From CAWBQO01 sp963790965 (GTDB taxonomy: Bacteria; Bacteroidota; Rhodothermia; Rhodothermales; DASSAV01): a DNA stretch of 64,000 nt. Below, in pieces: positions 8,782-17,017 of the stretch (the stretch's first letter is position 1; every line of letters starts with the position of its first letter). The stretch is from NCBI GenBank assembly GCA_963790965.1, contig CAWBQO010000006.1, positions 434,001 to 498,000 of the forward strand, read 5' to 3'. The translations under genes were made by a program, and so were the position numbers. The notes under the pieces were generated by a model. It did not search any database. It worked only from the letters and a program-made list of their open reading frames with translations, and was not told where the DNA came from.

Positions 8782-8888
8782 TGCGCCGCGAGATCGAGGG
8801 GAAGAATGCTTGTTCGGTCAACGATGCAACCCTGAAAAGGACCCGCGAGTTTAGCTGCGCTGTCGTCGATCCACAACCCTGCCCCACC

Positions 8889-10427
8889 ATGACGCTCGGC
8901 CCGCTCCTCTCGCTCCTGCCTCCGCTCCAACAGATCCGCCGTTTCCAGCGAGACCCGGTCGGCACGCAGACGAGGCTGCTTCGCCGGCTGCTCCTCACGG
9001 CCGCCGACACCGAATGGGGCCGGCGGTACGGGTTCACCGCTCTCGCGAAGGAAGAGGATGTGGCCGGGGCGTACGCCGCGCGCGTGCCCCTGCACGAATT
9101 TGACGATGTGATGGACGACGCCGCGCGTATTCGCCGGGGAGAGGAAAACGTCATGTGGCCGGGCCGCATTCGCCATTTTGCCGTTTCGAGCGGCACGACG
9201 TCGTCCGGCAAGGTCATCCCGGTCAGCGAAACCATGCTGAAGCTCAACCGCCGCTTCAGCCTTGCCACGGGCCTCAATTATCTCGCCGAGACCGGCAACC
9301 TGCGCTTCATTCTCGGCAAGCACCTCGCGCTTCCCGGACGTATCGAGGAGGACCCGAACCAACCGGGTGCCTTTGTGGGGGAGGTCAGCGGCCTGCAGGC
9401 GGAATTCGCGCCCCTGTTTTTCCGGCTCTTTCTGCAAGCCGTTCCGAACAGTCTTTCGTTCCTGCCCAACTGGGAGCGCAAGCTGGAGGCGATCGTCGAC
9501 CATACAATGGAGCAGGATATCCGCAACGTGGTCATGGCCCCCACGTGGGGACTCGTCCTCTTCAAGCTGCTCGTTAGCCGCTACAACGCCAGGCACGGCA
9601 CGCATAAAGAGACCGTCGGCGAGATCTGGCCGAATCTGCAGACGATCATTTCCGGCGGCGTGCCGCTCCAATCTTACCGTGATTTGCTCGAGGCGCAAGT
9701 GGGCTTGCCGGGACTACACTTCCTTGAGACGTACGGCGCGTCGGAGGGCTTCTTTTCGTTCCAGTCGTCGCTCGGCGACCCGGCCATGCTCCTCCACCTG
9801 GACAATGGCGTCTTTTTCGAGTTCGTAAGGCAGGACGAATACGGCCGACCCTCGCCGCGCCGCTACACGATTGCCGACGTCGAAGCCGGCGTTCGGTACG
9901 CGCCATTTCTTTCCACCTGTAGCGGCCTCTGGAGCTGCGCCGTCGGCGACGTGGTCACGTTCACGCAGACGCGCCCGCACAAGATCATCGTTTCCGGCCG
10001 AACCGGAGAGATCATCGACCGCTACGGCGAGGCCGTCTTTGGAGACGAAGCGCGAGAAGGACTGCGCCTCGCCTGCGCCGCGACGGGCGCGCGGGTGTCC
10101 GACTACCACATTGCGCCCCTTGCAGCTTCCGTCGACCGGCTCCCGACGCACGAGTGGCTCATCGAGTTCGAGCGCCCGCCCGACAGCGTCCCCGCCTTCG
10201 CCCGCGTGATAGACGAGTACCTTCAGCGTGTCAACCGGCACTACGGCATCCGGCGCGAAGCCCGCGCCTTTGACGAACCGCTGATCCGCCCGCTGCCTGC
10301 GGGCACGTTCTACCGCTGGCTCAAACGCGCGCGTACGGAGATCAGCGGGCAAACCAAGGTGCCCCGGATGAGTGAGGAACGCGCGATAGCAGATAGCGTA
10401 CTTGCCGTCGCGGGCGTCGAGAAGTAG
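8889..10427 (+). CDS. GH3 auxin-responsive-promoter-like acyl-adenylate amidotransferase
   Basis: ATG 8889 gives 512 residues (MTLGPLLSLLPPLQQI...). The family fold is that of plant GH3 acyl-acid-amido synthetases, ATP-dependent enzymes that adenylate carboxylic acids and join them to amino acids. Visible motifs are VSSGTTSSGKVIPVS (ATP P-loop-like), ISGGVPLQSYRDLLE, LETYGASEGFFSFQ and VSGRTGEIIDRYGE. Bacterial members are common in Bacteroidota but their acid and amine substrates are generally unknown. Earlier in-frame start at 8781 was rejected because it would overlap folP's start region and encode an atypical leader. No membrane segment. Confidence 0.85.
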   Translation: MTLGPLLSLLPPLQQIRRFQRDPVGTQTRLLRRLLLTAADTEWGRRYGFTALAKEEDVAGAYAARVPLHEFDDVMDDAARIRRGEENVMWPGRIRHFAVSSGTTSSGKVIPVSETMLKLNRRFSLATGLNYLAETGNLRFILGKHLALPGRIEEDPNQPGAFVGEVSGLQAEFAPLFFRLFLQAVPNSLSFLPNWERKLEAIVDHTMEQDIRNVVMAPTWGLVLFKLLVSRYNARHGTHKETVGEIWPNLQTIISGGVPLQSYRDLLEAQVGLPGLHFLETYGASEGFFSFQSSLGDPAMLLHLDNGVFFEFVRQDEYGRPSPRRYTIADVEAGVRYAPFLSTCSGLWSCAVGDVVTFTQTRPHKIIVSGRTGEIIDRYGEAVFGDEAREGLRLACAATGARVSDYHIAPLAASVDRLPTHEWLIEFERPPDSVPAFARVIDEYLQRVNRHYGIRREARAFDEPLIRPLPAGTFYRWLKRARTEISGQTKVPRMSEERAIADSVLAVAGVEK

Positions 10428-10519
10428 GCGGCCGTGCGAAAGCCGAACGCGCGGGATCGGGCCTCGGTGGACTGCCGGCACGCGCCCGAAAGTGCCTGCT
10501 TACGGCGGCTGCGGGAACC

Positions 10520-10556
10520 CTTAATGCTTGTAGAATTATCCGATTAGGCGGAACAC
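10520..10556 (+). promoter_or_regulatory. Candidate promoter region of rpoD
   Basis: An AT-rich island (TTAATGCTTGTAGAATTATC) in otherwise GC-rich DNA about 110-140 bases before the rpoD start. It contains TAGAAT and TTAT hexamer-like strings. The 236-base leader also has a 12-bp perfect palindrome GGTGCCGGCACC at 10596-10607 and a T6 run just before the gene. Assignment is by composition only. Confidence 0.3.
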
Positions 10557-10663
10557 CTTAGATCCCGGCGCGTGGAGAGATCCGGCATCACGATCGGTGC
10601 CGGCACCTGGGTATCCTGCCCAAGCGGAGGTAAACCCGAGACTTTTTTAACTGCGGAAGGCCT

Positions 10664-11503
10664 ATGTACGTCCCACGCCAGCAACGGATGCTGGACCAGT
10701 ACCTTCAGGAGATCGGGCAGATCACGCTCCTGACTCCGGACGAGGAAGTAAATCTCGCCCGTCGCATCAAGCAGGGCGACCAGGAGGCCCTTCACCGGCT
10801 TACCCGCGCCAACCTTCGGTTCGTCGTGTCCGTGGCGAAAAAATACCAGGGACAGGGCCTCACCCTCGCTGATCTAATCAACGAGGGCAACTATGGGCTT
10901 ATCAAGGCGGCGCAGCGGTTCGACGAAACCCGCGGATTCAAGTTCATTTCGTACGCCGTCTGGTGGATCCGCCAGGCCATCCTTCAGGCGCTTGCCGAGC
11001 AGAGCCGCGTCGTGCGCCTGCCGCTCAACCGTATCGGTACGATTTCCAAGATACGAAAGACGAGCGCAAAACTCGCACAAGAGCACGAGCGTCCCCCAAA
11101 TATCGAAGAGCTGGCCCGCGAGCTGGACATCGACGTGGAGAAGGTCCGCGAGGCGATGCAGCACACCGGCCGCCACCTCTCCATGGACGCGCCGTTCAAC
11201 GACGACGACGACAACAGCCTGCTCGACGTTCTCTCGAACGAGGCAGAGACCTCGCCCGACGAGATCCTCCTTGACGAGTCGCTCAAGATCGACATCGAGC
11301 GCGCGCTGAGCCTTTTGCATCCCCGAGAGGCGGAGATCACGCGCCTCTACTTCGGTATCGGCCGCGAGCATCCGCTTACTTTAGAAGAAATCGGCCAGCG
11401 CTTTGGGCTTACCCGCGAGCGCGTCCGGCAGATCAAGGAAAAGGCTCTTCGCAAGCTGCGCCAGAAGCACCGCCGCGAAGAATTGCAGATGCACATTGGC
11501 TAA
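10664..11503 (+). CDS. rpoD: Primary RNA polymerase sigma factor (Bacteroidota-type RpoD)
   Basis: 279 residues. The short form without the long acidic region 1.1 is typical of Bacteroidota-group housekeeping sigma factors. Region 1.2 is LDQYLQEIGQITLLTPDEEV. Region 2 covers LRFVVSVAKKYQGQGLTLADLINEGN to FKFISYAVWWIRQAI (core binding and -10 recognition). Region 3 follows with LPLNRIGTISKI. Region 4 ends with LTLEEIGQRFGLTRERVRQIKEKALRKLR, the -35 helix-turn-helix. Signature promoters of this sigma class differ from the E. coli consensus. The gene has a 236-base leader and is followed by a strong terminator, so it is monocistronic. Confidence 0.96.
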   Translation: MYVPRQQRMLDQYLQEIGQITLLTPDEEVNLARRIKQGDQEALHRLTRANLRFVVSVAKKYQGQGLTLADLINEGNYGLIKAAQRFDETRGFKFISYAVWWIRQAILQALAEQSRVVRLPLNRIGTISKIRKTSAKLAQEHERPPNIEELARELDIDVEKVREAMQHTGRHLSMDAPFNDDDDNSLLDVLSNEAETSPDEILLDESLKIDIERALSLLHPREAEITRLYFGIGREHPLTLEEIGQRFGLTRERVRQIKEKALRKLRQKHRREELQMHIG

Positions 11504-11527
11504 ACGGCTACGGTAGTTCTCTTTCGG

Positions 11528-11560
11528 AAAGGCACGTTCGGGCAGAGCGTGCCTTTCTTA
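11528..11560 (+). terminator. Rho-independent terminator of rpoD
   Basis: Perfect 9-bp stem AAAGGCACG (11528-11536) and CGTGCCTTT (11548-11556) with an 11-base loop, followed by a pyrimidine-rich tail CTTATCTTCTTCTC. It lies 24 bases after the rpoD stop codon. Confidence 0.85.
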
Positions 11561-11609
11561 TCTTCTTCTCGTTCCGGAAGGCGCGTACTGAAGAAGAGAC
11601 CCCAGCACG

Positions 11610-13652
11610 ATGACAAAGTTGAAGCACCTGGTCCGGGCAGGATCTCGCGCGCTGGTCGTCGTGACGGCATGCTGCACCGTCTCGCTTTTAGCCGCTGCGC
11701 AGCCTGCGGACACGCTGCGCGTCGTTCTTCCGGAAGTCTCGGTGCAGGCTACCCGCGGTGCCACCCGCCTCTCAGACGCGCCGTTCGCGCTGGCAACGCT
11801 TGGCCGCTCGGAGGCCCGCGTCGCCCTCGCCCCCGGCCTCTCCCTCGACGACGTGCTCGGCGAACTGCCCGGCGTCTGGATTGCGGACCGCGGCCACTAC
11901 GCGCTCGGCGAACGCCTCATGGTGCGCGGCATGGGCTGGCGCTCCGCCTTTGGCGTACGCGGCGTCCAGGTGCTCCTCGACGGCATTCCGCTGACGATGG
12001 CGGACGGCCAGACCGCCCTCGATGTGGCCGATCCGTCGCTTATCCGCTCGGCCGAACTCCTGCGCGGCCCGGCGTCTCTCTTCTGGGGCAACGCCGCCGG
12101 CGGTGCCCTCCTGCTTACGAGTTTCCCCGCCGCCGATGCGCCGCGCCTTCGCGGACGTGCGCTCGGCGGCAGCTATGGCCTCCGCCAACTCGGCGGCGAG
12201 CTTGCCGTTGGCGCGCCGACGCGGCGCTTGCACCTTTTCGCGACAGACGTTCGGCAGGACGGCTTCCGCGATCACGCTTATGGGCGCTTCACGCGCGCGG
12301 GCGCGCAGGCGCTCCTTGCCGTCGGGCCGGCGTCGCTCCTGCGCCTCATGGCAACCGGTGCCTGGCAGGACGCCGCGCATCCGGGATCCCTCTCCCGGGA
12401 GCAAGTGGAGCAGGACCGGCGCATGGCGGCTCCGGGCAACCTCGCCACGGAGGCGGGCAAGAAGAGCTTGCACGGGCAACTCGGGGCGACGCTCTCGCGC
12501 GCTTCGCCGGTGGGCAACCTGGAGGCCACCGTTTACGGCGTCGGGCGCACGCTTGACAATGCCCTCCCTTACGCCTTCATCGACCTCGACCGCGCGGCAG
12601 GCGGCTTGCGGCTCGGACTTCGGCGCGAGGGCGCGCGCCTCGGCACGTCGGCCGGGATCGACGCGGCCGTGCAGCGCGACCGGCGGCGGAGCCGAGACAA
12701 TGATCAGGGCCGCCCATCGGGTGAGGCGTCGATCAACCAGACCGAGACCGTGCAGTCCGCAGCCGCGTATGCGCTCCTTAACGCGCGCCTCACGCCTTCT
12801 CTGACTGCGACGTTCGGCGGCCGCGTGGATGCCTTCCGGTTTGCGCTCGATGACCGCCTTCCCGCAGACGGCCTGGACGAAGGGTCGCGCCGGTTTCTCG
12901 CGTGGAGCCCGTCTGCAGGGATCCTGTACGAGTTCGCCGGATGGACGCTTTTCGGCAACTACAGCACGGCTTTCGAGACGCCCACGACGACGGAGTTCGT
13001 CAACCGGGCCGACGGCGCGAGCGGCTTCAATCCCGAACTCGATCCGCAGCGAACGCGCGGCGTTGAGCTTGGGATGCGCCTCGCACCGGGAGGGCGGCTG
13101 GCCTTCGACGCAGCGGTGTTCAGGCAATGGGTGCGGGACGGCCTCGTGGCTTTTCAAACGGCCGCCGGCGGCGACCGCACGTTTTTTCGCAACGCCTCCC
13201 GCAGCGACCATCAGGGCCTGGAAGTCAGCTTCGGCTGGTTTCCCCTCACCTCATTTCACGTGCTCGCCCGCGGGCAAATGGCGCGCTTCACGTTCGACGC
13301 GCCCGGCATCGGCAAGATGGCCATTCCCGGCGTGCCGGAGCGCAGGTTCTACGCCGAAGCGGGCGTTGCACCAGGCGCACTTTGGCTCGACGCTTCCGTT
13401 GAATGGGTCGGCGGCTACTTCGTGGACGATGCGAACCTCGAGCGAAACGACGCATTCTCGGCGGTCGGCCTCAAAGCCGGCTACCGGGGCTTAAGGCAAG
13501 GAGGCTTCGCCGTGCAGCCGTTTGTCGCCGTTTCCAACCTGCTGGACGTCGCCTACAGCAATTCCGTCATCATCAACGCCTTCGGCGGCCGCCATTTCGA
13601 GCCGTCCGCGGGGCGCACCGTCCAGGCCGGAATCAACTTTACTTTTGACTGA
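11610..13652 (+). CDS. TonB-dependent outer-membrane receptor
   Basis: 680 residues with a signal peptide (MTKLKHLVRAGSRALVVV... cleaved near LLAAAQ). The plug domain carries LPEVSVQATRGATRLSDAP, SLDDVLGELPGVWIADRG, VRGMGWRSAFGVRGVQVLLDGIPL and IRSAELLRGPASLFWGNAAGG. A 22-strand-type barrel follows, including SPSAGILYEFAGWTLFGNYSTAFETPTTTEF and the C-terminal strand INFTFD. Length and plug fit siderophore or metal receptors rather than SusC, and no SusD partner is nearby. Ligand unknown. It would be energised from the inner membrane by TonB-ExbBD encoded elsewhere. Confidence 0.9.
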   Translation: MTKLKHLVRAGSRALVVVTACCTVSLLAAAQPADTLRVVLPEVSVQATRGATRLSDAPFALATLGRSEARVALAPGLSLDDVLGELPGVWIADRGHYALGERLMVRGMGWRSAFGVRGVQVLLDGIPLTMADGQTALDVADPSLIRSAELLRGPASLFWGNAAGGALLLTSFPAADAPRLRGRALGGSYGLRQLGGELAVGAPTRRLHLFATDVRQDGFRDHAYGRFTRAGAQALLAVGPASLLRLMATGAWQDAAHPGSLSREQVEQDRRMAAPGNLATEAGKKSLHGQLGATLSRASPVGNLEATVYGVGRTLDNALPYAFIDLDRAAGGLRLGLRREGARLGTSAGIDAAVQRDRRRSRDNDQGRPSGEASINQTETVQSAAAYALLNARLTPSLTATFGGRVDAFRFALDDRLPADGLDEGSRRFLAWSPSAGILYEFAGWTLFGNYSTAFETPTTTEFVNRADGASGFNPELDPQRTRGVELGMRLAPGGRLAFDAAVFRQWVRDGLVAFQTAAGGDRTFFRNASRSDHQGLEVSFGWFPLTSFHVLARGQMARFTFDAPGIGKMAIPGVPERRFYAEAGVAPGALWLDASVEWVGGYFVDDANLERNDAFSAVGLKAGYRGLRQGGFAVQPFVAVSNLLDVAYSNSVIINAFGGRHFEPSAGRTVQAGINFTFD

Positions 13653-13691
13653 CCGGAGTCTCGCGTCCACGCTTGTGCTCGCATTGCCGTC

Positions 13692-14933
13692 ATGACCGTT
13701 CTCTTCCTCGTTATCGGCGCTTCTCTGGCCGTTTCGTTCACCTGTTCGGTGCTCGAGGCCGTCCTGCTCTCGATCACGCATTCGTACGTCGCCGTTCTGG
13801 AGGATCAGGGGGACGGCGTCGGCGTGATCCTCGCCCGTCTGCGCGCGAGCATCGATGAACCCATCGCGGCCATCCTGACGCTCAACACCATCGCGCACAC
13901 GGCCGGAGCCACCATCAGCGGGGCCATCGCGGCGCGGCTGTGGGGAGAGGACTGGATAACGCTCTTCTCGGTGGTGCTCACCGCCGCCATTCTCATCATT
14001 TCGGAGATCATTCCGAAGACGATTGGAGCCACGCACTGGCCCAGGCTGGCACGGCCGACTGCCTATGTGTTGCGAGGCTTGACCATCGTCATGAAGCCAA
14101 TCATCGTTCCGCTCGGTGTCCTTCACCGCTGGATGGCACCCGGCAAAGCAGCCGCCACCGTTAGCCGCGCCGAACTCGAAGTGCTTGCCGAGATCGGCCG
14201 CCGCGAAGGCACTCTTGACGAAGACGAGTGGCGCGTGGTATCGAACGTCATGAACCTCGATGCCGTGAGCGTCGGCGAGGTCATGACGCCGCGCACGCGC
14301 ATCGTCGCGCTGCCCCGAGACGCGACGCTCGCCGAGGCCGAGACGTTGATGCTCGACGAAGGCCACCAGCGCGTCCCGATCTATGACGGAACCATCGACC
14401 AGATCGTCGGCGTGCTCCTGGCGCGCGACGTGTGGGGCGCGGCGCGCGGGGGCGTCACCGAGATCGGCCCGATCCTGCGCGATCCGCAGTTCGTGCCGGA
14501 GAGCAAGCCCGTCGAGGACCTTATCAAAGAAATGCGCGTCGAGCGAACCAAAATGGCCATCGTGCTCGACGAGTTCGGCGGCACCGCCGGCCTCGTTACG
14601 CTCGAAGACTTGATCGAGGAAATAGTGGGCGAGATCCAGGACGAGCACGACGAAGCCCCGCCGCCCTTTGAGGAGACGGAATACGAGGTGCGTATCAGCG
14701 GCGCAGTGCCCATATGGGAGGTCAATGAGCGGTACGCGCTCTCGCTACCGGAAGAACCCTACGACACGGTTGGCGGCTTTCTGTTCGGCCAGATCGGCCG
14801 CGTTGCGGAAGTCGGAGACGAGCTCGCCCGCCCGGAAGGGCTGTTCCGCGTGCTCGCCATGGACGGCCGCCGCATTGACCGCCTCGCCTTCGTTCGCCGC
14901 CCGGCGGCCGCTGCCGGCCCGGACGCGGCGTAA
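13692..14933 (+). CDS. CNNM/CorC-HlyC family integral membrane transporter-like protein
   Basis: 413 residues. An N-terminal DUF21 (CNNM) transmembrane domain (about 1-135) contains LVIGASLAVSFTCSVLEAVLLS and SEIIPKTIGAT. A CBS pair (about 195-320) shows EVMTPRTRIVALPRDATLAEA and GHQRVPIYDGTIDQIVGVLLARD. A C-terminal CorC_HlyC domain includes FGGTAGLVTLEDLIEEIVGEIQDEHD. CNNM proteins are implicated in Mg2+ efflux or homeostasis; the old name is hemolysin-like. It starts 39 bases after the TonB receptor gene and may be co-transcribed, although the functions are unrelated. Confidence 0.9.
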   Translation: MTVLFLVIGASLAVSFTCSVLEAVLLSITHSYVAVLEDQGDGVGVILARLRASIDEPIAAILTLNTIAHTAGATISGAIAARLWGEDWITLFSVVLTAAILIISEIIPKTIGATHWPRLARPTAYVLRGLTIVMKPIIVPLGVLHRWMAPGKAAATVSRAELEVLAEIGRREGTLDEDEWRVVSNVMNLDAVSVGEVMTPRTRIVALPRDATLAEAETLMLDEGHQRVPIYDGTIDQIVGVLLARDVWGAARGGVTEIGPILRDPQFVPESKPVEDLIKEMRVERTKMAIVLDEFGGTAGLVTLEDLIEEIVGEIQDEHDEAPPPFEETEYEVRISGAVPIWEVNERYALSLPEEPYDTVGGFLFGQIGRVAEVGDELARPEGLFRVLAMDGRRIDRLAFVRRPAAAAGPDAA

Positions 14934-15088
14934 CAATGTCCGGGCAGGTTCCGTAAGGGCGCAGAGTGAACGGGTCTCACCTCTCCGCAGAAACCATGAT
15001 TGCCGGAATGACGCGCCAGCGCTCGCTTGCCGGGCAGAGAAGACAGCTCGCAAGAGCGACATGGGGCCATACCGGGCGTCCCTTCGCC

Positions 15089-15475
15089 ATGCCGAACACT
15101 ACGAACAGCCCCGGCCACACCCCGCCGCCCGAATGCGCCGTCTCGCTCCGCAACGACCGGCTTGCACTCAAGTGCGGCACCCGGCTGGTGTTCGTCGCGG
15201 CGGACGAGGTCGACAGCATCCACGCCGATGGGGTGTACGTCCGCGTCCACACGGCGGACCGGTCATTCCTCGTCCGGCAGAGCCTGACGGGGCTGGAGGA
15301 GGCGCTCGGCGGCAGCCCTTTTATCCGCATTCACCGCTCCACGATGGTCAACATCCGCCGCGTGCTCGAGGTTGCGCCGCAAAAGGGCGGCGGCTGGGAA
15401 GTCGTGATGCAGGACGGCCGCCGGCTCAGCATGAGCCGGACTTACCGGACGCGGCTCACGAGCATGCTTGGCTGA
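15089..15475 (+). CDS. LytTR-family DNA-binding protein
   Basis: Start at ATG 15089 (MPNTTNSPGH...) gives 128 residues; an in-frame start at 14966 would add a basic, unstructured leader. Residues 25-128 form a LytTR DNA-binding domain: LVFVAADEVDSIHADGVYVRVHT, FLVRQSLTGLEEAL, FIRIHRSTMVNIRRV and the closing MSRTYRTRLTSML. There is no receiver domain, so it is either a stand-alone regulator or one controlled by protein partners. Neighbouring genes give no clear target. Confidence 0.85.
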   Translation: MPNTTNSPGHTPPPECAVSLRNDRLALKCGTRLVFVAADEVDSIHADGVYVRVHTADRSFLVRQSLTGLEEALGGSPFIRIHRSTMVNIRRVLEVAPQKGGGWEVVMQDGRRLSMSRTYRTRLTSMLG

Positions 15476-15478
15476 GGG

Positions 15479-15694
15479 TCACGTCGCCTTCTTGTTCGTA
15501 GGATCGGGATGGTGCTCCCCGAGGTAGAGCAGGGTTCGCAGGAAGTCGGCCGCCCGCGAGCTGCTCATGACGAAGCGCTCCCCCGCGATCGTGACCACCG
15601 TCTCCTGCTTGCCCACCGTAGCCTCGTCGATGACACCCCGTTGCCGGGCCTGCCCTATCATCTCCTGAAGCCTTGCCAGTTCCTCCTTCTTCAT
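15479..15694 (-). CDS. Small hypothetical protein
   Basis: 71 residues, MKKEELARLQEMIGQARQRG..., with a coiled helical N-terminus and a short beta hairpin (ETVVTIAGERFVMSSSRA) before another helix. Stop lies 3 bases from the convergent LytTR stop. Balanced codon use and the clean start support it as real. No family recognised. Confidence 0.6.
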   Translation of the reverse strand: MKKEELARLQEMIGQARQRGVIDEATVGKQETVVTIAGERFVMSSSRAADFLRTLLYLGEHHPDPTNKKAT

Positions 15695-15772
15695 GGGTCC
15701 CCTACGCCTCTCCGCCTGCGTGAACGTCGTGGAATGAGGAGGAAGGCAGATATATCCCGCTACAGAACCCTT

Positions 15773-17017
15773 TTACTTGTTCGTTGAAGTTGGCTTTCGC
15801 TCGAACGAGGTGCCGCCAAAGTCAACCGGTACACCGAAGCAAGAGGCCACGGTGGCCGCGTGATCCATGAACGTCGCGCGCGTGCCGAGGTCTCTCGGCG
15901 CTTTGCCGTCAACGTAAAGGAGCGGAACGAACTCGCGCGTGTGGTCCGTCCCCGGAAAGGTCGGGTCGTTGCCGTGATCCGCCGTGATGACCAGGCGCGC
16001 GTCCTCGGGCAGCGCGGCCAGGAGGCTGGGCAACCAGCGGTCGAAGGCCTCCAGCGCGTCGGCAAACCCCTCCGAGTTGTTGCGGTGGCCGAAGTCCTGA
16101 TCAAAGTCCACCAGGTTCGTCCAGATGAAGGTCGGCTCGGCGGAGGCGGCGGCGCGCTCGACGGCCGCAAGCGTTTCGGCCATGCCTTCCGCATTCGATT
16201 TCGTCTTGTGGCTCTCGTCAAAGCCGACGCCGGCAAACAGGTCTGCAATCTTCCCGACCGAGACCGTCCGGACGCCCGCCTTCTGCAAGGACTCCTGAAC
16301 GGCAGGTGCGGGCGGGCGGAGCGCATAATCCTTGCGACAAGAGGAGAGCCGCGTGTAGGCACCCGCCTTCCCTTCGAACGGCCGCGCGATCACGCGCCCG
16401 ACCGCGTGCGCGCCGACGCAGACTTCGTCCCGTGCAATCCGGCACTGCCGGTAGAGTTCTTCAAGGGAGAGAACGTCGGCGTGGGCGGCGATCTGAAAAA
16501 CGCTGTCCGCCGACGTGTAGACGATGGGCACGCCCGTCGCCTCGTGTTCAGGGCCAAACTCCGCGATCACGTCGGTACCGGAGGCGGGCTTGTTGGCCAG
16601 AACCCCTTTTGCCCCGGTGAGACTCTTGAACCTTTCGATCACCTCCGGGGGAAAGCCGTTTGGATAGGTCGGGAAGGGCGTTTTGAGCGGCACGCCGGCA
16701 AGCTCCCAGTGGCCGGTCGTACTGTCCTTGCCGGCGGAGACTTCCTGCATTCGGCCGTAGGAGGCACCCGGGCGATCAATGGGCGCCACGTCGCATATGG
16801 GCTGAATGCAGCCGAGGCCAAGGGAAGTCAGGTTCGGCAGTTTCGGGCGCACGGTTTCGCAGACGTGCCCAAGCGTGTGCGATCCGGCGTCGCCGTACTG
16901 ATCCGCGTCCGGGCCTTCGCCAATGCCGACGCCGTCGAGAATGATGGTGAGAAAGAGCACTGCTTTTTGCGACAGGTAGTTAGAAGAGAGAGGGACGCTT
17001 ACTCCAGAATCGTGCAA
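15773..17017 (-). CDS. deoB: Phosphopentomutase
   Basis: About 414 residues from ATG 17017; a GTG at 16960 (VLFLTIILDGVG) is an alternative closer to the conserved N-terminus. DeoB interconverts ribose or deoxyribose 1- and 5-phosphates in nucleoside salvage and belongs to the alkaline-phosphatase superfamily with two Mn2+. Motifs are ILDGVGIGEGPDADQYGDAGSHTLGH, SAGKDSTTGHWEL (phosphothreonine region), FIWTNLVDFDQDFGHRN, VITADHGNDPTFPGTDHTRE and ATFMDHAAT. All expected metal ligands seem present. The long start overlaps the upstream gene's stop by 19 bases, suggesting translational coupling. Confidence 0.93.
   Translation of the reverse strand: MHDSGVSVPLSSNYLSQKAVLFLTIILDGVGIGEGPDADQYGDAGSHTLGHVCETVRPKLPNLTSLGLGCIQPICDVAPIDRPGASYGRMQEVSAGKDSTTGHWELAGVPLKTPFPTYPNGFPPEVIERFKSLTGAKGVLANKPASGTDVIAEFGPEHEATGVPIVYTSADSVFQIAAHADVLSLEELYRQCRIARDEVCVGAHAVGRVIARPFEGKAGAYTRLSSCRKDYALRPPAPAVQESLQKAGVRTVSVGKIADLFAGVGFDESHKTKSNAEGMAETLAAVERAAASAEPTFIWTNLVDFDQDFGHRNNSEGFADALEAFDRWLPSLLAALPEDARLVITADHGNDPTFPGTDHTREFVPLLYVDGKAPRDLGTRATFMDHAATVASCFGVPVDFGGTSFERKPTSTNK

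Noticed and set aside
10596..10607. Palindrome GGTGCCGGCACC before rpoD considered as a terminator or operator
   Set aside because: No T tract follows and a 12-bp GC palindrome is expected fairly often in DNA of this composition.
11772..13211. A 479-residue minus-strand frame opposite the TonB receptor
   Set aside because: The plus strand encodes clear plug and barrel motifs; the opposite frame is basic, low in hydrophobics and has no family resemblance.
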